Shown here one piece after another: positions 50,478 through 59,677 of a DNA stretch of 64,000 nucleotides; position 1 is the stretch's first letter, and the number at the start of each line of letters is the position of its first letter. The notes beneath the pieces were generated by a model. It searched no databases. It worked only from the letters and a program-made list of their open reading frames with translations, and had not been told where the DNA came from. Source of the stretch: Lachnospiraceae bacterium (GTDB lineage Bacteria; Bacillota; Clostridia; Lachnospirales; Lachnospiraceae); the NCBI GenBank assembly GCA_016283575.1, contig JAEEND010000018.1:186001-250000 (forward strand), written 5' to 3'. The position numbers and the translations under genes are program-made.

Positions 50478-53400
50478 TTATTTACCCCAGATTTCTGCTT
50501 CCCAAAGGGAATAGCCATAGGGAAGGGCTCGTTTTACGCCCTGCACTTTAACATAGCGCGCATTTACGGCTGTGAAAGTGATTGTATCAATTCCGCCGTC
50601 CATACCAGTAAGATTCTTTACTGGTGTAAATACATTTCCATCTGTGGAAACAAGAATATTATAGTCTTCGCCATAAGCTGTTTCCCAGTTAAGTACAACC
50701 TTATCAACGGAATAGGTTTTTCCAAGGTCAAAGGTAATCCATGCTGTATCCGAATAATCTGAAGACCATCTGGTACCTTCGTTTCCGTCAATGGCGTTGG
50801 TTGCAGGCGTTCCCACGTTTTCTTCTCCTGAAGCCGTTACGGCTGCGATTGTAAGCTTCGCTGATTCTCCTGCGTCGCCGCCGGTGTCAGGTTCACCTGA
50901 TCCGGAATCGCCCTGAGAACCGGTTCCTACGGTATATACTTCCATCTCCCAAAGAGAATAACCATAAGGAAGAGCACGCTCCACGCCCTTAAGTTTAATG
51001 TATCTTGCAGTTGTGGCATTAAAGCTAATCTCATCAACTCCGCCGTCTGAATTGTTTTCTGTCTTAACAGTGGTGAAGTTGGCTCCATCTGTGGACGTCT
51101 GAATTAAATACTTCTTTCCGTATGCTGCTTCCCATTTGAGAACTACTTTGTTTACGGAATATTCAGCACCTAAATCAACAGTAAGCCATGCGTTATCGAC
51201 AAATTCAGATGACCATCTGGTGCCTTCATTGCCGTCCACTGCATTGGAAGCAGGTGTTCCGACGCTTTCATCTCCTGATGATATGGCATTTTTATCCTTT
51301 GCGATATTTACGCTTCCGGAACCGGGATTAGGTTCGGGTTCCGGTTCGGGTTCAGGAATAACGCCACCCGTTCCACCGGCTTCATATATTTCAAACTCCC
51401 AAAGCGAATAGCCGTATACAAGAGCTCTCTTTACGCCCTGCATCTTAACATATCTGCAATTTACGGCATTGAAGCTTATTTCTTCTCTTCCGCCGTTACC
51501 GTTACGCGTTTCATAAACTGTCTGCCAGTTGAGAGCGTCATTTGAAACCTGAATTTTATATTCACTTGCATATGCAGCTTCCCAGTCAAGAGCCACTTTA
51601 CTTATGTTCTTATTGCTTCCAAGATCAACGTAAATCCACTCATTATCATTAAATTCAGATGACCAGCGTGTACCTGAATTACCGTCCACCGCATTGCTTC
51701 CGTCAACTCCTGCGTTTTCAGAAGAAGAAGTTACTACGTTCTTTCCCTGAGCTACGTTTTCGTAGACGGGAGGAATAACGGGATCCGGATTAGTGTTACC
51801 TTCCGGAGTGATTTCATAGTTTCCGCTTGTAAATACTTCGAAGCTTACCAGCATCTTAGGGCCGATATTAGCTTTGCCCGCGTAATTTCCGTTTGACTTA
51901 AAGTTCACGACTTTAGTGGAATTGGTAGGATTCCATACTACAGCGGTGTACTTTCCGTTCTTTTTATAAACTGTTGCGGCAATATCGCCCGTTGCTACGA
52001 TATCTGTAGTCTTAACGCCAAGTTCCGTCATGGCATTAATAAACCAATAGGTATTGGCTGTATCTGTTTTCTGAACTTCACTTGCATGTGCATTAAAAAG
52101 ATTCAGAGCACGGCCGGGATTGGTCTGAGAAAGGAAAGGCCATGTAATATGCTGCCAGCCCGTATCCTGATGCGCATACTCACGTATAAGCTTATCAATT
52201 TCTGCCTGACTCTTACCTTCTTTTCTTGCTACTTCCGCAGCTTTAGCTATGGCAATATCCGTATCAGCTTCAAGTCCTGCATAGATCTCAGCGCATCTGC
52301 TCTGATTCATGCCGTAATATGTAAGGTACTCGGAAATAGGAAGCCACTGGATTCCATATACGTAAAGAGGCTGTCCTCCAAAGAAGGTTCCGTAGAAGTT
52401 GGTGGATCCGTATACCTGTCCCACAACTTCATAAGGCCAGTCGCCGATCCAGTTATCTTTATCATAATCGAACCAGTACTGTTCAACTGCATCCATTTCA
52501 GTTGTAAATCCGAAAGCACCCGCATCTCTGTAGGTATCATTTTCGGAAAGAACGCCCCAAAGGTACATGCTTGCCCAGCTGAAAAGAGATTCCGATGCTG
52601 ATTCCTGGTTGTTACCTGAATCATTGTCGGCATATCCTCCTGCCCAGGAGTGACCTTCATAGAGATCGTAAGCTCTGAAGCGGCAGTATTCACTGTCGGT
52701 ATCGGAAGGATTAGCATAATCTCTTATTAAGAGTTCGATCATGTCCTTATAGTCGTTGTAGAATCCGTTATCGTAGGTTGCAAGCACCGTTGCCGCAAAC
52801 ATAAAGTAACCGTATGTAAAGTGATGGTCGCAGATTGCCGTATTGGCACCGAACTCACTGTTTTTATAGAAAAGCGTTCCCCAATTTTCGTTGTAGATAA
52901 AATAACTTACATCGCCGGGTCCGTCGTAGGTAAACCAGTTAACGAGAATAGTCTTTATTCTCTGTAAGAATACATCTCTAAGCTCGGTTTCGCCGATCTG
53001 GTCCGCCATGATAACGCCCATTCCGAGAGGATGAAGGTTCTTTCCTTCCCAGTATGCATCTCCGGCAGGATTAAGGTTCTTTGTAGCATCTTCTAGTTCG
53101 CCTAAGTATGTAAGTAACGCCGTCCTGTCAAACTCAGCATTCTTGGGAAGTGCGAATGCAGGAAGAAGTCCCGCAAAAGTATTGGATGTCTCAAACTGAT
53201 TCTTTGTAACGGCCTTCATGTCACCTCTTACTGAAGTGTAAGTTGCAAAAGAACCGTTATCATCCGATGAATGCTTCCACTGGTGAGGAAGGAGGCACTG
53301 GATGGTATCACCTGAAAATCCTCCTCTCTTAACACTTGTCGTAACCTTGTAATAAGTCTTAACTTCCGCCGTGTTTTCATCGTAATTATAAGTTACGCTT

Positions 53401-55199
53401 GTGTCAGTAGGGAAAGCATAACCATGTGAAAAGAAAGTATCTATCTGATTCTTACTTGTCATGGTACCGATGGACATATATCCATTATTACCGGGGAAGG
53501 TAATCTTAATATAATTACCTATTTTCTTAAAGACTGTTCCTTCGGGAACCGTGAGACAGTAATTGGTTTCACTTGTCTTTGTTTTATCTTTATTATCATC
53601 ATCCACTACCTTGATTCCGATATGATCTGCGGTAATGGTGTCCTGATCACTCACAAGGATAGTATTGCCTGCTCCGTTATAGATTTCAGCAAGAGCGGGA
53701 GCTGATACGTAAATGGTTCTTGTGTCACCGTACTCAGTAAAGATATAAGGTGAACCCTTTACGAATGTAGCCTTCATAGCCCGGTGACTATCGTCATATA
53801 ATCCTAACGTCACCGAATAATCACTGTAATCAAGAACTTTATCATAGCTTGATGCTGAATCCAGATTTTCAGGCATTACGAATAGATCCACTGCACTCTC
53901 TGTCGCTATGGAAATATTCACGTCGGTAGGTCCCATGGTGGGAAGCCAGCCTTCCGTAACAGTTATTACGGAAAGGCCCTGACCTGAGAATCTTGTCTTA
54001 AAGGGCAAGGTACTCATGGGATTTCCGAATCTGTTTATAAGTGAAGACTGCCACCAGTCATTACTGTCAATGGGAGCATCTAAACTTTCATCAATGTAGA
54101 CAGGGAGCTTAGCCTGCTCTAAATACATGTCGTTACTGATGACGGTACCCTTTGTGTAATGCTTTATATAAGACTCCGGAAGCTCCGGAATTGTATATGT
54201 AGGTCTTTCATCCCCATTCTTATATTCATATACTTTGAATTCTTTTATAGAAAATCCGCTTCCGTTTTCTACTCTTGTATAACCATACATTCTTACATAT
54301 CTTGCGGTAGCATACATGGGAATGTTGGCTGTTTCAAAAGCATATCCGCGGGTCTGTCTGTAGACGGTATTAAAGTTCACTCCATCCGTTGAAACCTGGA
54401 TATCGTAAATCTTTCCCGCATCTGAATCCCAGTCAAGGATTACGCGACCGATGGTATAGTTTCTTCCAAGATCCACGGTGATCCACTGGTTATCATCCTG
54501 TCCGGATGTCCAGTGGGTATTGTCGGCACCATCCACTGCATTTTTTGCAAGTACCGATGTCTGATCGATGACGCCGTTTGGATCATACATCCACCAGATG
54601 TCTCTAAGTGAAGATGCCGTAGCAGGCTTATTAAGAGCAAGATTCGTACCGTAATCGGCAGGTCTCTTGGTAAGACCGTTACGACCCATAATTTCAAATT
54701 CATATAAAGAATATCCATATGCAGGCAGCTGTTTTTCCAGCATGTTGATGCGCACGTACCTTGCATTTGCATTTATGTTAAGATTTTCGTTGCCGCCGTT
54801 ACTTGCGGCGGTACTGTAAACTTGCGTCCAGTTATTTTCGTCATTTGAAACCTGGATGTTATAGGATTTTGCAAAAGCACCTTCCCAGTAAAGATTAACC
54901 CCCGTAATCTCAGTTTCTTTACCGAGGTCCACATACATCCATTCAGAGGTATGGTCCCAGGTACTCTCCCATCTTGTCCCCAAAGAACCATCCACTGCAT
55001 AAGATGGGTCGCTGTTTCCACCGGTAGAACTTGCATAAACCATTCTTCCTACGGAAACCGCATAAGGGTCATTTTCGGCAGCATATGCTTTTATAGCCCC
55101 AACACCCGTTGACGGCATCATAACAACTGCCATTGCCATTGTGAGAACACCTGAAAGAAACCGTGCTGCAAGAGTTCTCATTTTGCTTTTTCGTAACAT
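50478..55199 (-). CDS. Secreted GH81 endo-beta-1,3-glucanase with five F5/8C modules
   Basis: A 1573-residue extracellular enzyme. A signal peptide ends near AYAAENDPY (about 40). Two F5/8C modules (about 42-170 and 180-335) precede the GH81 catalytic region (about 385-1125). Catalytic landmarks are ICDHHFTYGYFMFAA (acid Asp) and GGYADNDSGNNQESASES (base Glu); GH81 hydrolyses internal beta-1,3-glucosidic bonds. Pro/Glu linkers separate three C-terminal F5/8C modules (from about 1150, 1300 and 1450) that are close copies of one another, each with DGNEGTRWSS-type and YGYSLWE-type signatures. No dockerin or sortase motif is seen. The ATG at 55199 has GAAGGAGG upstream. Substrates would be laminarin, fungal or callose-type beta-1,3-glucan. 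Confidence 0.93.
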   Translation of the reverse strand: MLRKSKMRTLAARFLSGVLTMAMAVVMMPSTGVGAIKAYAAENDPYAVSVGRMVYASSTGGNSDPSYAVDGSLGTRWESTWDHTSEWMYVDLGKETEITGVNLYWEGAFAKSYNIQVSNDENNWTQVYSTAASNGGNENLNINANARYVRINMLEKQLPAYGYSLYEFEIMGRNGLTKRPADYGTNLALNKPATASSLRDIWWMYDPNGVIDQTSVLAKNAVDGADNTHWTSGQDDNQWITVDLGRNYTIGRVILDWDSDAGKIYDIQVSTDGVNFNTVYRQTRGYAFETANIPMYATARYVRMYGYTRVENGSGFSIKEFKVYEYKNGDERPTYTIPELPESYIKHYTKGTVISNDMYLEQAKLPVYIDESLDAPIDSNDWWQSSLINRFGNPMSTLPFKTRFSGQGLSVITVTEGWLPTMGPTDVNISIATESAVDLFVMPENLDSASSYDKVLDYSDYSVTLGLYDDSHRAMKATFVKGSPYIFTEYGDTRTIYVSAPALAEIYNGAGNTILVSDQDTITADHIGIKVVDDDNKDKTKTSETNYCLTVPEGTVFKKIGNYIKITFPGNNGYMSIGTMTSKNQIDTFFSHGYAFPTDTSVTYNYDENTAEVKTYYKVTTSVKRGGFSGDTIQCLLPHQWKHSSDDNGSFATYTSVRGDMKAVTKNQFETSNTFAGLLPAFALPKNAEFDRTALLTYLGELEDATKNLNPAGDAYWEGKNLHPLGMGVIMADQIGETELRDVFLQRIKTILVNWFTYDGPGDVSYFIYNENWGTLFYKNSEFGANTAICDHHFTYGYFMFAATVLATYDNGFYNDYKDMIELLIRDYANPSDTDSEYCRFRAYDLYEGHSWAGGYADNDSGNNQESASESLFSWASMYLWGVLSENDTYRDAGAFGFTTEMDAVEQYWFDYDKDNWIGDWPYEVVGQVYGSTNFYGTFFGGQPLYVYGIQWLPISEYLTYYGMNQSRCAEIYAGLEADTDIAIAKAAEVARKEGKSQAEIDKLIREYAHQDTGWQHITWPFLSQTNPGRALNLFNAHASEVQKTDTANTYWFINAMTELGVKTTDIVATGDIAATVYKKNGKYTAVVWNPTNSTKVVNFKSNGNYAGKANIGPKMLVSFEVFTSGNYEITPEGNTNPDPVIPPVYENVAQGKNVVTSSSENAGVDGSNAVDGNSGTRWSSEFNDNEWIYVDLGSNKNISKVALDWEAAYASEYKIQVSNDALNWQTVYETRNGNGGREEISFNAVNCRYVKMQGVKRALVYGYSLWEFEIYEAGGTGGVIPEPEPEPEPNPGSGSVNIAKDKNAISSGDESVGTPASNAVDGNEGTRWSSEFVDNAWLTVDLGAEYSVNKVVLKWEAAYGKKYLIQTSTDGANFTTVKTENNSDGGVDEISFNATTARYIKLKGVERALPYGYSLWEMEVYTVGTGSQGDSGSGEPDTGGDAGESAKLTIAAVTASGEENVGTPATNAIDGNEGTRWSSDYSDTAWITFDLGKTYSVDKVVLNWETAYGEDYNILVSTDGNVFTPVKNLTGMDGGIDTITFTAVNARYVKVQGVKRALPYGYSLWEAEIWGK

Positions 55200-55272
55200 T
55201 TTGTCCTCCTTCTCTTTAATAAACGCTCCCCTTTGCCATATCAAACTACACGAATTTCATATGGCAACTTAA

Positions 55273-55286
55273 GTTTAACCTTAGCC
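55273..55286. promoter_or_regulatory. Degenerate LacI-type operator-like site before GH81
   Basis: GTTTAACCTTAGCC matches the importer operator at 10 to 11 of 14 positions, with one good half-site. It lies 74 bp before the GH81 start. The match may be chance. Confidence 0.3.
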
Positions 55287-55326
55287 TTAAGCACTAACAA
55301 GGCGACGATTTTTCAATAAAGAGGAC

Positions 55327-55354
55327 AATTTTCCAAAAATCACATTGGAAAATT
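55327..55354. promoter_or_regulatory. Perfect palindrome upstream of GH81
   Basis: AATTTTCCAA/TTGGAAAATT, 10-bp perfect arms around an 8-bp spacer, about 130 bp upstream of the GH81 start. The shape suits a dimeric activator or repressor site; the protein is unknown. Confidence 0.45.
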
Positions 55355-55365
55355 CCCGGAACAAA

Positions 55366-55391
55366 AAAAAGGACGTATAAACGTCCTTTTT
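55366..55391 (-). terminator. Terminator of the two-component operon
   Basis: AAAAAGGACGT/ACGTCCTTTTT with a 4-nt loop is followed by eight T residues on the minus strand. It follows the histidine kinase gene. Confidence 0.88.
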
Positions 55392-55401
55392 AATTCTTAT
55401 T

Positions 55402-56673
55402 TTACAGCACCAGATATATTCTTGTGCCGAGGCCTTCTCGTGAAAGAACCTCAAAGTGTCCGCCGTGGCGGTCCACAATCCATTTTGCAATCGAGAGGCC
55501 GAGACCCGTGCCTCGATAGCTTCTTACTTCATCGGAACGGTAAAACCGCTCAAACATGTGGGATACGTCACTGTTACTCATGCCGATTCCCGTATCTTCC
55601 ACCATAAACATGGGCCTATTATCCTTGTTTCTTCCAAGGGACAAAATAATCTCATCCCCCGCATTGGTGTATTTCGCAGCGTTATCTATTAAGATTCTTA
55701 TGGCCTGCTTAAGTAAAGTCGGGTCTGCGGAAACGGTAATTTTTTCGTCACAATCATTAAATCTATAGGGATGATCTTCATCAATCATAAATGATTCTTC
55801 ATAAATCTCCCGCATAAGATCATTTGCCGAAAGCTCTTCTTTTTTTAGAACGGTCTTTCCGCTGTCGCCTCGAGCTAAGAAAAGCAGCTGTTCAACCAGT
55901 ATGTTCATATGCTCCGCTTCGTGAGAGATGGCTGTGATCGATTCATCAAGCACCTTCTCGTCCTCTCTCCCCCAGCGTTCAAGCATATTCACATAACCCT
56001 TTATAACAGCTATGGGCGTTCTGAGTTCGTGGGAAGCATCATTAACAAATCGGGTCTGCTGCCTGTAGGAATCTCTTAATCGCTTAAGGAGATTATTAAT
56101 GGCGACTTCTATGCCCTTTAAATTATCATCATGAAGATTTATGGTTTCTTCTTCCACTGAGCTTATGCTGTCAATGGCATTTTCAATCGCATGAAAATCA
56201 AGTCCTTCACTGGTGGCAAGCCTTGATAATTCTTCCGTCTTAAGAGCCACTTCATTTAATGGCTTTAAAAGTTCATAAACCCTGTTATTGTCGGAAGCTA
56301 TGGAAGACAATAGCTTAATAAGCTGGAAGAACACAATGGTACTTAAAAATACTGTAAAAAGAATGGCGTAATTCCTAAGTGGAAGCTTAAGAACCGTGGC
56401 TCCGGTTTTTTCATAGACGTAATAAACGGCTTCGTATATGGACCCGTTAAATACTATGTCCCTGTCCCTGTCCCATACAAAATTCCCCGCAGCCTGCAAT
56501 TCAAAGAAAAGTGGGATTGCAATTGAATAAAACACCAAAAAGAACAGGTCAAAAGAAATAAAGGACCTGATCCTTATACCTGCAAATTGAAGCTTAAGTT
56601 TCCTTGCTATTGAATTTACCTTGGCATTTTTGTTGTTTAGCGTAACGCTTTCGTTATTCTGATTTAATGACAT
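55402..56673 (-). CDS. Sensor histidine kinase
   Basis: A 423-residue membrane kinase. TM1 (about 38-60), a short extracellular sensor of about 40 residues and TM2 (about 103-127) precede a HAMP-like linker. The HisKA box is NDASHELRTPIAVIKGYV (phosphorylated His). The ATP-binding domain has N-box DNAAKY, G1 VEDTGIGMS and G2 GTGLGLSIAK. The ATG at 56673 (GAGGTG upstream) was chosen over GTG three codons earlier. It overlaps the response regulator by 20 bp. The signal is unknown. Confidence 0.93.
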   Translation of the reverse strand: MSLNQNNESVTLNNKNAKVNSIARKLKLQFAGIRIRSFISFDLFFLVFYSIAIPLFFELQAAGNFVWDRDRDIVFNGSIYEAVYYVYEKTGATVLKLPLRNYAILFTVFLSTIVFFQLIKLLSSIASDNNRVYELLKPLNEVALKTEELSRLATSEGLDFHAIENAIDSISSVEEETINLHDDNLKGIEVAINNLLKRLRDSYRQQTRFVNDASHELRTPIAVIKGYVNMLERWGREDEKVLDESITAISHEAEHMNILVEQLLFLARGDSGKTVLKKEELSANDLMREIYEESFMIDEDHPYRFNDCDEKITVSADPTLLKQAIRILIDNAAKYTNAGDEIILSLGRNKDNRPMFMVEDTGIGMSNSDVSHMFERFYRSDEVRSYRGTGLGLSIAKWIVDRHGGHFEVLSREGLGTRIYLVL

Positions 56674-57361
56674 ATCCAACACCTCTTACGGTCTGAATCA
56701 TCTTAACATCAAAGGCATCATCAATTTTAGTACGTAAATACCTTATATATACGTCAATCATATTGGTCTCGCCTATATAGTCATAGCCACAGACCTTTTC
56801 AAGAAGAGTATCTCGGGATAACACAATATCTTTATTTAAAAGAAGATATTGAAGCATCATGAATTCTCTGTTGGTAAGCTCTATCAAATGTCCCTGATAA
56901 GTTACTTCATGCTTCTTTTCGTTTAATACAAGGTCACGCCAGGTAAGAATGCCCTCTTCATCGGAAGCGCCTGTTTCTTTTCCGGAGGTCGAAGCGATAC
57001 TTCCGTGAATTTTAAGTGCAACTCTCACCCTCGCAAGAAGCTCCTCTATTGCAAAGGGCTTGGTGATATAGTCAACAGCCCCGGCATCAAGTCCCGACAC
57101 CTTGTCCATAACCGCATCCCGAGCAGTGAGAAGGATCGTGGGCGTGGGATTATCCTGCTGCAAACGGCGTAATACCTCCAGGCCGTTTAAGCCCGGAAGC
57201 ATTATGTCGAGAAGTATGAGATCATACTTATTTTCCGTTGCAAGCCTAAGACCCTCTCTTCCGTCAAAGGCCTTTGTAACTTCATAGCCTTCATGATTGA
57301 GCTCAAGCTCTATGAATCTAGCAAGTTTTTCTTCATCCTCTACGATTAAAAGATGTGCCAT
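56654..57361 (-). CDS. OmpR-family response regulator
   Basis: A 235-residue regulator. The receiver domain has acidic EDEE at the start, phospho-acceptor Asp in DLILLDIMLPGLNG, Thr in LLTARDAVMDK and Lys in YITKPFAIEEL. The winged-helix DNA-binding domain (about 135-235) contains LTNREFMMLQYLLLNKDIVL and DVYIRYLRTKID. Partner of the adjacent kinase. Confidence 0.95.
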   Translation of the reverse strand: MAHLLIVEDEEKLARFIELELNHEGYEVTKAFDGREGLRLATENKYDLILLDIMLPGLNGLEVLRRLQQDNPTPTILLTARDAVMDKVSGLDAGAVDYITKPFAIEELLARVRVALKIHGSIASTSGKETGASDEEGILTWRDLVLNEKKHEVTYQGHLIELTNREFMMLQYLLLNKDIVLSRDTLLEKVCGYDYIGETNMIDVYIRYLRTKIDDAFDVKMIQTVRGVGYVIKSE

Positions 57362-57371
57362 AATCTACCTC

Positions 57372-57902
57372 TTAGTTGTTCTTACTGCCTTCAAACTGTT
57401 CCTTGATCTGATCCGCTGCATCTTTTGCCTTATCCATTACATCCTGAGCGCCTGACATGTTGTCGCGACCTTCGAATTTATAGGTCCATCCAAAGAAAAG
57501 TGAAATAATCATAAGTACGAAAATAAGGCACTGGGTAACTAATGCAAGAATTACGACTGCCCAAAGGGGGATGTCGAATTTGATCTTTCCGTCCTTAACT
57601 GCAACAAGGTGATTGTTACTTAAATATTCACCGCAGATCTTTAAGGTATCAGCTACCTTTTTACCAAAAGAATCTCCGTCCTTTTTCTTTTTGTCCATTA
57701 CGGGGATTGCTTCGTACTCGGGAGTGCTTTCATTCTCTGTGGAATGAGTGCCCATGCCTGCGCTTTCGACTTTCCCGTTCTTTTCAAGATAGATCATGGC
57801 GTCAAGTAAATCGCCGTTTGACTGTTCAAGGGCTTCCTTGGCTTCTTCAAAAGAAACGTTTGCAATTCTTCTTATCTTTTCTACTTTTTCAAATAAATCC
57901 AT
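57372..57902 (-). CDS. UBA-like plus DUF4342 membrane protein
   Basis: A 176-residue protein. Residues 1-45 form a UBA/TS-N-like three-helix domain (RIANVSFEEAKEALEQSNGD). A variable linker follows, then the DUF4342 core VKDGKIKFDIPLWAVVILAL with one membrane helix (about 113-140), and an Ala/Lys-rich helical tail. The function of the family is unknown; it often neighbours two-component genes in clostridia. It lies 10 bp before the response regulator and is probably the first gene of the operon. Confidence 0.75.
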   Translation of the reverse strand: MDLFEKVEKIRRIANVSFEEAKEALEQSNGDLLDAMIYLEKNGKVESAGMGTHSTENESTPEYEAIPVMDKKKKDGDSFGKKVADTLKICGEYLSNNHLVAVKDGKIKFDIPLWAVVILALVTQCLIFVLMIISLFFGWTYKFEGRDNMSGAQDVMDKAKDAADQIKEQFEGSKNN

Positions 57903-58025
57903 TTTAAATTCCTCTCCTTAATGTGTGGTTGTTTGTTGTTTATGTTGAAACTATAAAATCACAACATTAAGCCGTCCTTCCGGAAAGATTAAAATCAGAT
58001 TAATAGATAATTAGATTATTTATTA

Positions 58026-58817
58026 TTAACCCTGGAAAGTATATGCAAAGCTTCCGTAGCCTGATATCTTAACCCCTTCTTTATATAAATGAGAGGTGTC
58101 GCCAAGAGCCTGAATTCTAAAGTGAACTTCATTGTCGATACGCTTTTCGGTATTCAAAATGGTAACTCCTGTGGGTGCGATACATGTATACTGCCAGAGA
58201 ACCACGGGTGAAATGCCTATAAGACGCGCGATCATAAGACAGGTAATGCCAAGATGACAAAAAATAACAACGGTTTCTTTGTCATCCTCATCACGGGGCA
58301 CGTAATTGCTGGTACCGTGAAGCATGATGTCTTTAGCTGATGCCGGATTTACATGACCTGTGGGATCCTTGAATTCAAAAAAATCTCCCTTTCTTATATA
58401 GCCGTATTTGGCCACAAGCTTATCCGTTTCTTCGTATACATGAAGAGCACGCTCTTTGATTTCGGGATATTCTCTGTAAATCTTTGAATCAAACCAACGG
58501 TCCTTATCCATCATTAAGGGGTCTGCAGTAAAGTCCCTCGGCATTAAATCCCAGGTACAGTGCTCTGTATTAGTAGTGGGATCCATAATGGGAATATAGA
58601 ATTCCTGAAGCCAGTCATATTCTGTGGCTGTTCTGTTTAAAGCCTTTAAAGAAGGCTCTGCCGTAGCCTTGGCGCGACCCAGTGGGGATACGTAAAAATC
58701 CTTAACATCCCATTTAATGACACGCTCCTTGAGAGCTTCCGCTTCTTTTACCCCGTTTTCCGTGAGAGTATTGGTCACATAATCAGGTTCTCCGTGTCTT
58801 ATAAAAACAAAACGCAT
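58026..58817 (-). CDS. Histidine phosphatase superfamily protein
   Basis: A 264-residue protein of the phosphoglycerate-mutase-like branch. RHGEP near the N-terminus holds the phospho-accepting His and VVIFCHLGI holds the second His; VSPLGRAKATAEP supplies a conserved Arg. Substrate is unknown. The ATG at 58817 has GGAGG upstream; a longer in-frame start lies inside the preceding hairpin. It follows ydjH after a small hairpin. Confidence 0.88.
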   Translation of the reverse strand: MRFVFIRHGEPDYVTNTLTENGVKEAEALKERVIKWDVKDFYVSPLGRAKATAEPSLKALNRTATEYDWLQEFYIPIMDPTTNTEHCTWDLMPRDFTADPLMMDKDRWFDSKIYREYPEIKERALHVYEETDKLVAKYGYIRKGDFFEFKDPTGHVNPASAKDIMLHGTSNYVPRDEDDKETVVIFCHLGITCLMIARLIGISPVVLWQYTCIAPTGVTILNTEKRIDNEVHFRIQALGDTSHLYKEGVKISGYGSFAYTFQG

Positions 58818-58840
58818 TATTTTTAACCTCCAAAAAGCAT

Positions 58841-58862
58841 AAGCGGTGTATAAACACCGCTT
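58841..58862 (-). terminator. Hairpin between ydjH and the phosphatase gene
   Basis: AAGCGGTGT/ACACCGCTT with a 4-nt loop, followed by ATGCTTTTT on the minus strand. It is a possible weak terminator. Confidence 0.6.
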
Positions 58863-58873
58863 GGATTTCAAAT

Positions 58874-59665
58874 TTAAAAGTGTCCGCCACCGCCACCGTG
58901 GGATCGTCCCGATGATGAGTAATGGGTACGGGAACCGCCTGAAGATGATGACGAAGATTGAATTACGGTTCTTGTCACATGGCTGTAGATATAATTATCT
59001 CTTGATTCGTTAAGATCAAGGCTTCCCGGCACCATGTAGCCTCCTGCACCATACTGATTTCTCACAGTTTTCAGTTGCCCCTTTAAAGAAGTGACATATA
59101 TAATGGCAACCACAAATCCTATGGCAAGACTTATGATTATAAAGGGCATAACGGGGAAGGGACCCTTGGGAATGTTCCGGACATCAATGGGATGCCCCGC
59201 TCTTTCGTTTTCAAAAAAGAAATCCGAAACCTCGGCAAATTTAAGGAATGCGCTCAAATAATCTCCATCGGATAAATAGTCAAGGAACATATCTTCCGCA
59301 TATTCGATTCCTCGGTCCGTAAATGCCAGGATTCCCTCACCACATGTCGTTATGTACCATGAACGGTCGCTCATATCTATCAAAAGCATTACGCCGTCTT
59401 CACCGTATCTTGCATCATAATAATCATCGGCAAAAGAAACGATGGAACCGGTGCGTCCGTTAACCGTGGCTATAGAGATATCAACTCCGTATTTTTCACT
59501 GACGGTATCGAGAGCATTTAATACAATGGCTTCTTCCGATTCGGAAAGTAAACCTGCCTCATCATTCAATCTGGGGGCATCGAGAATATAGGGCTCCCAC
59601 GCAAACGATCTTACCGGGATAAGCAAAATTAATAATACCGGAAGGATTTTTAAAAGTCTTTTCAT
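58874..59665 (-). CDS. ydjH: TPM domain membrane protein (YdjH-like)
   Basis: A 263-residue protein. It has a signal peptide (residues 1-23), a TPM domain (about 28-150) with LNDEAGLLSESEEAIVLNAL and DDYYDARYGEDGVMLLIDMS, one membrane helix (about 170-192), and a low-complexity Ser/Gly/His tail ending SHGGGGGHF. The TPM domain faces outward. It matches B. subtilis YdjH in layout and context, where YdjF(PspA)-YdjG-YdjH-YdjI act in membrane stress. It lies 12 bp after the zinc-ribbon gene. Confidence 0.85.
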   Translation of the reverse strand: MKRLLKILPVLLILLIPVRSFAWEPYILDAPRLNDEAGLLSESEEAIVLNALDTVSEKYGVDISIATVNGRTGSIVSFADDYYDARYGEDGVMLLIDMSDRSWYITTCGEGILAFTDRGIEYAEDMFLDYLSDGDYLSAFLKFAEVSDFFFENERAGHPIDVRNIPKGPFPVMPFIIISLAIGFVVAIIYVTSLKGQLKTVRNQYGAGGYMVPGSLDLNESRDNYIYSHVTRTVIQSSSSSSGGSRTHYSSSGRSHGGGGGHF

Positions 59666-59677
59666 ACAGGCGCCCTC

